Positions 19,765 through 30,741 of a DNA stretch of 64,000 nt are shown in pieces; positions within the stretch are counted from its first letter, which is position 1; each line of letters starts with the position of its first letter. The DNA is taken from assembly GCA_026874595.1 (NCBI GenBank), contig CM049309.1, forward strand, positions 12,574,576-12,638,575. Reading direction: 5' to 3'. The notes beneath the pieces were generated by a model. It saw nothing but the letters and a program-made list of their open reading frames with translations, ran no database searches and was not told the origin of the DNA. The stretch is from Sipunculus nudus. Lineage: Eukaryota; Annelida; Sipuncula; Golfingiida; Sipunculidae. Both the position numbers and the translations under genes were made by a program.

Positions 19765-20967
19765 TTAAAAAGAAAACTGTTTGTGAAACTGGCTGAGCAC
19801 CGTCTGGGTCTGTTCAGCAGGGATGAGGGCCATGAGCTCCAGGGCATCTCTCATTCTCTTGAGCGTTTCATAGTTGTCTCTGCCCGTGACCGTCAGAGTG
19901 AAGACTTCCATATCACCTACTTTCCTCCGCTTGTCCATCGTGGCACCGACCTGCGGAGCCCCAAGACCTGTGGCTTTTCTTTTCTGGCCCGCCTGTGGAC
20001 CTGTCTTCTCATCCACCCGACGGTCCCGACCGGGGCAGGCACAGATTCGGACCTCGGCAGACTGTCTGCCCAGCACTTGCCCCTGGTGTTCCAGCGTGAA
20101 GATGACCCTGAGAGGGCGTCTGTTCAGTCCACCCACACAGGAAGAGAAGCACATGAACTGGTAGAGGTTGGTGATCCATTGGTTACCCGCTTGTGGTGTC
20201 TGATGAGGTATAATGACTGACTGCCTGCGCGTTTCGGGGTCCTCGTAGTACCGGGAAAGTGAATGTTCGCATCGCAGCAGGTGGGATGGTGCTGGGTGGT
20301 TGTCGTTGAACTCGCTTGTACCGGCGTGGTTTGGACATCGGGTGACGATCTCCTGCACGTGTTCCGGTTTGACATAGACAGGCATGGCTCTCATAATACT
20401 ACCGCTGGGAGGTGGGGTGGCCGTGGTGAACTTGACCGGACAAGCAGTGGCCATGCGCACATAGAGTTTATTCAGAGCTGGTGAGTAGGTCCAGTTGGCA
20501 GATTTGGTGTCCTTGACTGGCTGTTCGAAACCCACCTGGAAGCCGTAGTAGCCTGGGTATGCCGTGGCAGACGGCAGGGAGTGCTGCTGGCCTGTGGCTG
20601 GAGAAGCCTGCGGTGACGGGGTTGATTTGGTCAGGGGTACAGGGATTTGCGAGTCCGCTGCTCTGTCACTCATGTCACGTGACGCATCGGCTTCCAGCAG
20701 ATCCTGTACGCTGTCGGCATGAGTGTAATATTCTTCGGGATCCGTTTTCAGAAGATCGGCGTGTGGACGGCCGAGAACTCCCTCCACGTCCGCCGTGCTG
20801 AGTGGACAGAGGTCCTCCGAATCCGAACCGGAACTGAGCGAATGCCACAGCTGATCCACCTCATCTGAAACATCGTTTTGCTCGGTGTCTTCTAGCACAA
20901 ACGCTGGTTGCTTTTTCGCCGGGCTGGTTTGAAGATTGGTCCGATGATAGTGCATGAATGAAGTCAT
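19765..20967 (-). CDS. p53: p53 copy p7 (intronless, open)
   Basis: A complete 400-residue frame with N11, N31, K114, Y140, M192 and S399. K114 lies in the serine/threonine/proline linker ahead of the DNA-binding domain and is unique to p7 and p12. Apart from K114 and the absence of E256 it resembles p3 and p9. All key DNA-binding and tetramerisation residues are kept. Confidence 0.94.
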   Translation of the reverse strand: MTSFMHYHRTNLQTSPAKKQPAFVLEDTEQNDVSDEVDQLWHSLSSGSDSEDLCPLSTADVEGVLGRPHADLLKTDPEEYYTHADSVQDLLEADASRDMSDRAADSQIPVPLTKSTPSPQASPATGQQHSLPSATAYPGYYGFQVGFEQPVKDTKSANWTYSPALNKLYVRMATACPVKFTTATPPPSGSIMRAMPVYVKPEHVQEIVTRCPNHAGTSEFNDNHPAPSHLLRCEHSLSRYYEDPETRRQSVIIPHQTPQAGNQWITNLYQFMCFSSCVGGLNRRPLRVIFTLEHQGQVLGRQSAEVRICACPGRDRRVDEKTGPQAGQKRKATGLGAPQVGATMDKRRKVGDMEVFTLTVTGRDNYETLKRMRDALELMALIPAEQTQTVLSQFHKQFSF

Positions 20968-23099
20968 TTTTTTTTCAGTTATTGTGAATAGCAGGATGTT
21001 GTTATGTGAAAAGCGGCTCGGATACTGCAGTCAATTACGGGAAGTGGGTATATATATTTGACCATTGTATTTAAAGTGATAAGTATTTCCTGAAGAGCGG
21101 TCAGTTCATAAGGCGTTGTTGAGAGTAGATATCTAGCGCAGTCTGGTACTCGCCATCGCAGAACCTATTGGACACGGTCCATTACTCTCAACCCATCACA
21201 TCACAGGGCGTGGGAGGAATGATTAGGTCGGGGCGCCCGGTGCGGGCAGGGCCGTCCCGGTCCACTGCTTCTCACTCGGAACCGGGCAAGCCTCTTGATT
21301 ATCATTACCAGTGCTCAGTTAAGGGAAATGACTTCAAACGGAGACTTAAACAATCGCAATGTTCTTGCAGTGTAACAGTGAGAAGATTATTACTCGGAGA
21401 CCGCATTTAAATGCAGTTCAGAAAAGAGGGACAATCATCATTAATTCATGCAGTCGCTGGTATTTTGCCGCTGTTGCGCTGAAACTAAACAACCATTTTA
21501 ATTATCCTAGTGATACATAATAAAATAACAACAATTCAGTACAAGTACACGTGATGAGGTTCATTTAACAGGTTTGACTCAAGTGAATAATATTTTTTTA
21601 ATGAATTCTATTTGGGCCGAATCGAAAAAAAAATCTTATCTTCTCGTAATGATTTCTATTTTATGTGCTCCTCGATTAGAATTATAAAGGGTGACACTAA
21701 AACTACCATTTTAAACGTAAAATGTTCGAAAGATTTTTGGCTATTTTTTTTTTTTTTTTTTTTTTTTTAGGCTCATGGATTGACAGCGGTGATGTCATCC
21801 GGTGTGGGCGAAGTAACCAGCGACTAGGATAACCGCTGAGGAAACAGCTTCCGTAACTGACAGGCTTTAATAAATTAACAACTATATTTGTTCTCTTCTC
21901 ACACACACATTCACGCGCGCACATGCAGTGAATCAATTTTTAATATATTAATGCGCACGATAAGAATAAAGAGATATATACATATCACCAATTAACATAT
22001 ATATTTTACTGCAGTGTCGCTGAATATACGTCAGGTGAAGACATCATGCAGTTCTTACATCAAACATTGCCGGCAGTCTGACCGACACGCACATGCATGT
22101 AAAAGTTTAAACAAACCAAAATGAGTCGTCAAGAAAAATCGACAAGTAACATCCAAAATGCAGTTACCAATAAAAATACATTTTAACCAATACCTGCAGA
22201 AATAAAAAAAAATTTCCTGACCGCTTTGATGTAATACCGAGCAAAAGATCAAAGGCTGTTGTTTGTAAATTTGATGAAATTCGGAATTTTATTTTTGGTT
22301 CACCAAAGGCAATATCAAAACAATAACGTTATCAAAAATAACTCCGACAAATTCACATGGCATTTTTATGTGTGACATTGAAAGTTTGGGTTGAGTTACA
22401 GAATTAATCGGAAACGAGCTCGATATACAGGAAAGCGGCCCTTCATTTTCATGTTCCGCTGCACTCTTGTAAAGGCCGAGGATTAATTTGCGGGAACAAC
22501 TTTTGTTTTGCTATTGTACCGGTACAAAAGGCGACTTTGTCTGGGCCTGCGTATTCAGAAAATGAGATATCCTGGGTTCCATCATCTTTTAATAGTGGGC
22601 TTTATATTTTGCGGGATTTATTTCACGAGCCCCGGGCAAAGACTGCAACAAAGTATTCATGTTCGGAAAGCGCGTACTGCATTGAGTCTCTATATATATA
22701 GTCTCCTGTATTGATAATGATGTAATCGCATGATTTTAATAAGGAAAATGGGTTACCAGAATTCGTAACAGACAGGATTTTCTCCATATTTATTGAAGAT
22801 AAATGACAATAATATCTGACAGTGGGTTGAAAATATTTATTATAATATAATTGAATATGTCAAGCAAATGAAATAGTTTATGTAGCAACAATATTGACAT
22901 AACCCGCAACAATTTACATGTACACAAGGATGTTAGAAAAATATTGTTATTTTAGTGGATCAACACGTAAAAGCACCGAGTGCACGAAATATAAGCAAAT
23001 ACATAGATGTAATATATTATAGCACCTAAAGAGTTGTGAACCTAATATTTGAGGCGCTGCTCATGCAGCAGGCATGCAGAATGTCCTCTGGAAAATAGG
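20968..23099. repeat. Spacer S7 between p7 and p8
   Basis: 2132 bases; T-tract of 25 (21744-21768). Shares the GAGGTTCATTT variant with S3 and S12. Partner of S12 in block B, which has one extra T. No gene seen. Confidence 0.9.
21049..21056 (-). promoter_or_regulatory. TATA box of p7
   Basis: TATATATA 82 bases upstream of the p7 ATG. Confidence 0.6.
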
Positions 23100-24303
23100 T
23101 TAAAAAGGAAACTGTTTGTGAAACTGGCTAAGCACCGTCTGGGTCTGTTCAGCAGGGATGAGGGCCATGAGCTCCAGGGCATCTCTCATTCTCTTGAGCG
23201 TTTCATAGTTGTCTCTGCCCGTGACCGTCAGAGTGAAGACTTCCATATCACCTACTTTCCTCCGCTTGTCCATCGTGGCACCGACCTGCGGAGCCCCAAG
23301 ACCTGTGGCTTTTCTTTTCTGGCCCGCCTGTGGACCTGTCTTCTCATCCACCCGACGGTCCCGACCAGGGGCAGGCACAGATTCGGACCTCGGCAGACTG
23401 TCTGCCCAGCACTTGCCCCTGGTGTTCCAGCGTGAAGATGACCCTGAGAGGGCGTCTGTTCAGTCCACCCACACAGGAAGAGAAGCACATGAACTGGTAG
23501 AGGTTGGTGATCCATTGGTTACCCGCTTGTGGTGTCTGATGAGGTATAATGACTGACTGCCTGCGCGTTTCGGGGTCCTCGTAGTACCGGGAAAGTGAAT
23601 GTTCGCATCGCAGCAGGTGGGATGGTGCTGGGTGGTTGTCGTTGAACTCGCTTGTACCGGCGTGGTTTGGACATCGGGTGACGATCTCCTGCACGTGTTC
23701 CGGTTTGACATAGACAGGCATGGCTCTGATAATACTACCGCTGGGAGGTGGGGTGGCCGTGGTGAACTTGACCGGACAAGCAGTGGGCATGCGCACATAG
23801 AGTTTATTCAGAGCTGGTGAGTAGGTCCAGTTGGCAGATTTGGTGTCCTTGACTGGCTGTTCGAAACCCACCTGGAAGCCGTAGTGGCCTGGGTATGCCG
23901 TGGCAGACGGCAGGGAGTGCTGCTGCCCTGTGGCTGGAGAAGCCTGCGGTGACGGGGTTGATGTGGTCAGGGGTACAGGGATTTGCGAGTCCGCTGCTCT
24001 GTCACTCATGTCACGTGACGCATCGGCTTCCAGCAGATCCTGTACGCTGTCGGCATGAGTGTAATATTCTTCGGGATCCGTTTTCAGAAGATCGGCGTGT
24101 GGACGGCCGAGAACTCCCTCCACGTCCGCCGTGCTGAGTGGACAGAGGTCCTCCGAATCCGAACCGGAACTGAGCGAATGCCACAGCTGATCCACCTCAT
24201 CTGAAACATCGTATTGCTCGGTGTCTTCTAGCACAAACGCTGGTTGCTTTCTCGCCGGGCTGGTTTGAAGATGGGTCCGATGATAGTGCATGAATGAAGT
24301 CAT
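23100..24303 (-). pseudogene. p53: p53 copy p8, +1 frameshift removing NLS and tetramerisation domain
   Basis: The locus is 1204 bases, one more than normal. An extra base at about 23367 (T on the gene strand) shifts the frame after P312. The predicted product has 319 residues: normal to the CACP segment, then seven altered residues and a stop. It keeps the transactivation motif, all zinc ligands and the R273 equivalent, but loses the R280 and R282 equivalents, the nuclear signal and the tetramerisation domain. A173P is also present, at the position of human A138, where changes are known to destabilise the fold. H11 and R18 place it with p4 and p14. Probably a non-functional or dimerisation-deficient product. 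Confidence 0.9.
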
Positions 24304-26442
24304 TTTTTTCAGTTATTGTGAATAGCAGGATGTTGTTATGTGAAAAGCGGCTCGGATACTGCAGTCAATTACGGGAAGTGGGTATATATATTTGACCATT
24401 GTATTTAAAGTGATAAGTATTTCCTGAAGAGCGGTCAGTTCATAAGGCGTTGTTGAGAGTAGATATCTAGTGCAGTCTGGTACTCGCCATCGCAGAACCT
24501 ATTGGACACGGTCCATTACTCTCAACCCATCACATCACAGGGCGTGGGAGGAATGATTAGGTCGGGGCGCCCGGTGCGGGCAGGGCCGTCCCGGTCCACT
24601 GCTTCTCACTCGGAACCGGGCAAGCCTCTTGATTATCATTACCAGTGCTCAGTTAAGGGAAATGACTTCAAACGGAGACTTAAACAATCGCAATGTTCTT
24701 GCAGTGTAACAGTGAGAAGATTATTACTCGGAGACCGCATTTAAATGCAGTTCAGAAAAGAGGGACAATCATCATTAATTCATGCAGTCGCTGGTATTTT
24801 GCCGCTGTTGCGCTGAAACTAAACAACCATTTTAATTATCCTAGTGATACATAATAAAATAACAACAATTCAGTACAAGTACACGTGATGAGGTTTATTT
24901 AACAGGTTTGACTCAAGTGAATAATATTTTTTTAATGAATTCTTTTTGGGCCGAATCGAAAAAAAAATCTTATCTTCTCGTAATGATTTCTATTTTATGT
25001 GCTCCTCGATTAGAATTATTAGAATTATTAGAAGGGTGACACTAAAATTACCATTTTAAACGTAAAATGTTCTAAAGATTTTTGGCTATTTTTTTTTTTT
25101 TTTTTTTTTTAGGCTCATGGATTGACAGCGGTGATGTCATCCGGTGTGGGCGAAGTAACCAGCGACTAGGATAACCGCTGAGGAAACAGCTTCCGTAACT
25201 GACAGGCTTTAATAAATTAACAACTATATTTGTTCTCTTCTCACACACACATTCACGCGCGCACATGCAGTGAATCAATTTTTAATATATTAATGCGCAA
25301 GATAAGAATAAAGAGATATATACATATCACCAATTAACATATATATTTTACTGCAGTGTCGCTGAATATACGTCAGGTGAAGACATCATGCAGTTCTTAC
25401 ATCAAACATTGCCGGCAGTCTGACCGACACGCACATGCATGTAAAAGTTTAAACAAACCAAAATGAGTCGTCAAGAAAAATCGACAAGTAACATCCAAAA
25501 ATGCAGTTACCAATAAAAATACATTTTAACCAATACCTGCAGAAATAAAAAAAAATTTCCTAACCGCTTTGATGTAATACCGAGCAAAAGATCAAAGGCT
25601 GTTGTTTGTAAATTTGATGAAATTCGGAATTTTATTTTTGGTTCACCAAAGGCAATATCAAAACGATAACGTTATCAAAAATAACTCCGACAAATTCACA
25701 TGGCATTTTTATGTGTGACATTGAAAGTTTGGGTTGAGTTACAGAATTAATCGGAAACGAGCTCGATATACAGGAAAGCGGCCCTTCATTTTCATGTTCC
25801 GCTGCACTCTTGTAAAGGCCGAGGATTGATTTGCGGGAACAACTTTTGTTTTGCTATTGTACCGGTACAAAAGGCGACTTTGTCTGGGCCTGCGTATTCA
25901 GAAAATGAGATATCCTGGGTTCCATCATCTTTTAATAGTGGGCTTTATATTTTGCGGGATTTATTTCACGAGCCCCGGGCAAAGACTGCAACAAAGTATT
26001 CATGTTCGGAAAGCGCGTACTGCATTGAGTCTCTATATATATAGTCTCCTGTATTGATAATGATGTAATCGCATGATTTTAATAAGGAAAATGGGTTACC
26101 AGAATTCGTAACAGACAGGATTTTCTCCATATTTATTGAAGATAAATGACAATAATATCTGACAGTGGGTTGAAAATATTTATTATAATATAATTGAATA
26201 TGTCAAGCAAATGAAATAGTTTATGTGGCAACAATATTGACATAACCCGCAACAATTTACATGTACACAAGGATGTTAGAAAAATATTGTTATTTTAGTG
26301 GATCAACACGTAAAAGCACCGAGTGCACGAAATATAAGCAAATACATAGATGTAATATATTTTAGCACCTAAAGAGTTGTGAACCTAATATTTGAGGCGC
26401 TGCTCATGCAGCAGGCATGCAGAATGTCCTCTGGAAATTAGG
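24304..26442. repeat. Spacer S8 between p8 and p9
   Basis: 2139 bases; T-tract of 22 (25089-25110). Has the 9-base TTAGAATTA duplication (25010-25027), the GATTGATTTGC variant near 25826 and TGTGGCAAC at 26225-26233, all shared with S13. By about 26361 it carries ATATATTTTAG as in S2, so the switch out of block A and into a p3-like patch lies between about 26228 and 26361. Confidence 0.9.
24383..24390 (-). promoter_or_regulatory. TATA box of p8
   Basis: TATATATA 80 bases upstream of the p8 ATG. Confidence 0.6.
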
Positions 26443-27645
26443 TTAAAAAGAAAACTGTTTGTGAAACTGGCTGAGCACCGTCTGGGTCTGTTCAGCAGGG
26501 ATGAGGGCCATGAGCTCCAGGGCATCTCTCATTCTCTTGAGCGTTTCATAGTTGTCTCTGCCCGTGACCGTCAGAGTGAAGACTTCCATATCACCTACTT
26601 TCCTCCGCTTGTCCATCGTGGCACCGACCTGCGGAGCCCCAAGACCTGTGGCTTTTCTTTTCTGGCCCGCCTGTGGACCTGTCTTCTCATCCACCCGACG
26701 GTCCCGACCGGGGCAGGCACAGATTCGGACCTCGGCAGACTGTCTGCCCAGCACTTGCCCCTGGTGTTCCAGCGTGAAGATGACCCTGAGAGGGCGTCTG
26801 TTCAGTCCACCCACACAGGAAGAGAAGCACATGAACTGGTAGAGGTTGGTGATCCATTGGTTACCCGCTTGTGGTGTCTCATGAGGTATAATGACTGACT
26901 GCCTGCGCGTTTCGGGGTCCTCGTAGTACCGGGAAAGTGAATGTTCGCATCGCAGCAGGTGGGATGGTGCTGGGTGGTTGTCGTTGAACTCGCTTGTACC
27001 GGCGTGGTTTGGACATCGGGTGACGATCTCCTGCACGTGTTCCGGTTTGACATAGACAGGCATGGCTCTCATAATACTACCGCTGGGAGGTGGGGTGGCC
27101 GTGGTGAACTTGACCGGACAAGCAGTGGCCATGCGCACATAGAGTTTATTCAGAGCTGGTGAGTAGGTCCAGTTGGCAGATTTGGTGTCCTTGACTGGCT
27201 GTTCGAAACCCACCTGGAAGCCGTAGTAGCCTGGGTATGCCGTGGCAGACGGCAGGGAGTGCTGCTGGCCTGTGGCTGGAGAAGCCTGCGGTGACGGGGT
27301 TGATGTGGTCAGGGGTACAGGGATTTGCGAGTCCGCTGCTCTGTCACTCATGTCACGTGACGCATCGGCTTCCAGCAGATCCTGTACGCTGTCGGCATGA
27401 GTGTAATATTCTTCGGGATCCGTTTTCAGAAGATCGGCGTGTGGACGGCCGAGAACTCCCTCCACGTCCGCCGTGCTGAGTGGACAGAGGTCCTCCGAAT
27501 CCGAACCGGAACTGAGCGAATGCCACAGCTGATCCACCTCATCTGAAACATCGTTTTGCTCGGTGTCTTCTAGCACAAACGCTGGTTGCTTTTTCGCCGG
27601 GCTGGTTTGAAGATTGGTCCGATGATAGTGCATGAATGAAGTCAT
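26443..27645 (-). CDS. p53: p53 copy p9 (intronless, open, p3-like patch)
   Basis: A complete 400-residue frame that encodes the same protein as p3, including the otherwise unique E256. By position in the five-unit period it should match p4 and p14 (H11, R18), but it does not. Its left flank switches to p3-type sequence at about 26.2-26.4 kb and its right flank returns to S4-type sequence by about 28.24 kb. This fits a gene-conversion tract or a crossover junction of roughly 1.5 to 2 kb that includes the whole gene. Confidence 0.94.
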   Translation of the reverse strand: MTSFMHYHRTNLQTSPAKKQPAFVLEDTEQNDVSDEVDQLWHSLSSGSDSEDLCPLSTADVEGVLGRPHADLLKTDPEEYYTHADSVQDLLEADASRDMSDRAADSQIPVPLTTSTPSPQASPATGQQHSLPSATAYPGYYGFQVGFEQPVKDTKSANWTYSPALNKLYVRMATACPVKFTTATPPPSGSIMRAMPVYVKPEHVQEIVTRCPNHAGTSEFNDNHPAPSHLLRCEHSLSRYYEDPETRRQSVIIPHETPQAGNQWITNLYQFMCFSSCVGGLNRRPLRVIFTLEHQGQVLGRQSAEVRICACPGRDRRVDEKTGPQAGQKRKATGLGAPQVGATMDKRRKVGDMEVFTLTVTGRDNYETLKRMRDALELMALIPAEQTQTVLSQFHKQFSF

Positions 27646-29793
27646 TTTTTTTTCAGTTATTGTGAATAGCAGGATGTTGTTATGTGAAAAGCGGCTCGGA
27701 TACTGCAGTCAATTACGGGAAGTGGGTATATATATTTGACCATTGTATTTAAAGTGATAAGTATTTCCTGAAGAGCGGTCAGTTCATAAGGCGTTGTTGA
27801 GAGTAGATATCTAGCGCAGTCTGGTACTCGCCATCGCAGAACCTATTGGACACGGTCCATTACTCTCAACCCATCACATCACAGGGCGTGGGAGGAATGA
27901 TTAGGTCGGGGCGCCCGGTGCGGGCAGGGCCGTCCCGGTCCACTGCTTCTCACTCGGAACCGGGCAAGCCTCTTGATTATCATTACCAGTGCTCAGTTAA
28001 GGGAAATGACTTCAAACGGAGACTTAAACAATCGCAATGTTCTTGCAGTGTAACAGTGAGAAGATTATTACTCGGAGACCGCATTTAAATGCAGTTCAGA
28101 AAAGAGGGACAATCATCATTAATTCATGCAGTCGCTGGTATTTTGCCGCTGTTGCGCTGAAACTAAACAACCATTTTAATTATCCTAGTGATACATAATA
28201 AAATAACAACAATTCAGTACAAGTACACGTGATGAGGTTTATTTAACAGGTTTGACTCAAGTGAATAATATTTTTTTAATGAATTCTTTTTGGGCCGAAT
28301 CGAAAAAAAAATCTTATCTTCTCGTAATGATTTCTATTTTATGTGCTCCTCGATTAGAATTATTAGAATTATTAGAAGGGTGACACTAAAATTACCATTT
28401 TAAACGTAAAATGTTCGAAAGATTTTTGGCTATTTTTTTTTTTTTTTTTTTTTTTTTAGGCTCATGGATTGACAGCGGTGATGTCATCCGGTGTGGGCGA
28501 AGTAACCAGCGACTAGGATAACCGCTGAGGAAACAGCTTCCGTAACTGACAGGCTTTAATAAATTAACAACTATATTTGTTCTCTTCTCACACACACATT
28601 CACGCGCGCACATGCAGTGAATCAATTTTTAATATATTAATGCGCAAGATAAGAATAAAGAGATATATACATATCACCAATTAACATATATATTTTACTG
28701 CAGTGTCGCTGAATATACGTCAGGTGAAGACATCATGCAGTTCTTACATCAAACATTGCCGGCAGTCTGACCGACACGCACATGCATGTAAAAGTTTAAA
28801 CAAACCAAAATGAGTCGTCAAGAAAAATCGACAAGTAACATCCAAAAATGCAGTTACCAATAAAAATACATTTTAACCAATACCTGCAGAAATAAAAAAA
28901 AATTTCCTAACCGCTTTGATGTAATACCGAGCAAAAGATCAAAGGCTGTTGTTTGTAAATTTGATGAAATTCGGAATTTTATTTTTGGTTCACCAAAGGC
29001 AATATCAAAACGATAACGTTATCAAAAATAACTCCGACAAATTCACATGGCATTTTTATGTGTGACATTGAAAGTTTGGGTTGAGTTACAGAATTAATCG
29101 GAAACGAGCTCGATATACAGGAAAGCGGCCCTTCATTTTCATGTTCCGCTGCACTCTTGTAAAGGCCGAGGATTAATTTGCGGGAACAACTTTTGTTTTG
29201 CTATTGTACCGGTACAAAAGGCGACTTTGTCTGAGCCTGCGTATTCAGAAAACGAGATATCCTGGGTTCCATCATCTTTTAATAGTGGGCTTTATATTTT
29301 GCGGGATTTATTTCACGAGCCCCGGGCAAAGACTGCAACAAAGTATTCATGTTCGGAAAGCGCGTACTGCATTGAGTCTCTATATATATAGTCTCCTGTA
29401 TTGATAATGATGTAATCGCATGATTTTAATAAGGAAAATGGGTTACCAGAATTCGTAACAGACAGGATTTATTTTCTCCATATTTATTGAAGATAAATGA
29501 CAATAATATCTGACAGTGGGTTGAAAATATTTATTATAATATAATTGAATATGTCAAGCAAATGAAATAGTTTATGTAGCAACAATATTGACATAACCCG
29601 CAACAATTTACATGTACACAAGGATGTTAGAAAAATATTGTTATTTTAGTGGATCAACACGTAAAAGCACCGAGTGCACGAAATATAAGCAAATACATAG
29701 ATGTAATAGATTATAGCACCTAAAGAGTTGTGAACCTAATATTTGAGGCGCTGCTCATGCATCAGGCATGCAGAATGTCCTCTGGAAATTAGG
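27646..29793. repeat. Spacer S9 between p9 and p10
   Basis: 2148 bases; T-tract of 25 (28433-28457). The first few hundred bases are p3-like (CTAGCGCAG near 27812, where S4 has CTAGTGCAG). From about 28.24 kb it matches S4, including the 9-base duplication (28354-28371), the ATTT insertion near 29470 and GTAATAGATTATAG near 29703. Confidence 0.9.
27727..27734 (-). promoter_or_regulatory. TATA box of p9
   Basis: TATATATA 82 bases upstream of the p9 ATG, the same spacing as in p3. Confidence 0.6.
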
Positions 29794-30741
29794 TTAAAAA
29801 GGAAACTGTTTGTGAAACTGGCTAAGCACCGTCTGGGTCTGTTCAGCAGGGATGAGGGCCATGAGCTCCAGGGCATCTCTCATTCTCTTGAGCGTTTCAT
29901 AGTTGTCTCTGCCCGTGACCGTCAGAGTGAAGACTTCCATATCACCTACTTTCCTCCGCTTGTCCATCGTGGCACCGACCTGCGGAGCCCCAAGACCTGT
30001 GGCTTTTCTTTTCTGGCCCGCCTGTGGACCTGTCTTCTCATCCACCCGACGGTCCCGACCGGGGCAGGCACAGATTCGGACCTCGGCAGACTGTCTGCCC
30101 AGCACTTGCCCCTGGTGTTCCAGCGTGAAGATGACCCTGAGAGGGCGTCTGTTGAGTCCACCCACACAGGAAGAGAAACACATGAACTGGTAGAGGTTGG
30201 TGATCCATTGGTTACCCGCTTGTGGTGTCTGATGAGGTATAATGACTGACTGCCTGCGCGTTTCGGGGTCCTCGTAGTACCGGGAAAGTGAATGTTCGCA
30301 TCGCAGCAGGTGGGATGGTGCTGGGTGGTTGTCGTTGAACTCGCTTGTACCGGCGTGGTTTGGACATCAGGTGACGATCTCCTGCACGTGTTCCGGTTTG
30401 ACATAGACAGGCATGGCTCTGATAATACTACCGCTGGGAGGTGGGGTGTCACGTGACGCATTGGCTTCCAGCAGATCCTGTACGCTGTCGGCATGAGTGT
30501 AATATTCTTCGTGATCCGTTTTCAGAAGATCGGCGTGTGGACGGCCGAGAACTCCCTCCACGTCCGCCGTGCTGAGTGGACAGAGGTCCTCCGAATCCGA
30601 ACCGGAACTGAGCGAATGCCACAGCTGATCCACCTCATCTGAAACATCGTATTGCTCGGTGTCTTCTAGCTCAAACGCTGGTTGCTTTTTCGCCGGGCTG
30701 GTTTGAAGATCGGTCCGATGATAGTGCATGAATGAAGTCAT
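29794..30741 (-). pseudogene. p53: p53 copy p10, same deletion and stop as p5
   Basis: 948 bases with the same 85-codon deletion, the same TGA at the R175-equivalent codon 210 and the same V24E, P77H and D94N changes as p5. The two lesions therefore arose once and were duplicated with the block. The 3' part (codons 211 to 400) remains open but has no start. Confidence 0.93.

Larger units (their letters stand above)
11805..26227. repeat. Higher-order repeat block A (left copy)
   Basis: About 14.4 kb running from S4 through p5, p6, p7 and p8 into S8. It matches block B at an offset of 16435 to 16436 bases. Shared markers include the p5/p10 deletion and stop, the p8/p13 one-base insertion, T-tract lengths 25, 17, 22, 25 or 26, and 22, and the GATTGATTTGC variant near 25826. 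Differences seen by eye are a T/A change at about 17974, a T/G change at about 18167 and one T in the S7 tract. Boundaries are the outermost shared diagnostic bases, so the true edges may lie a few hundred bases outside. Confidence 0.88.
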
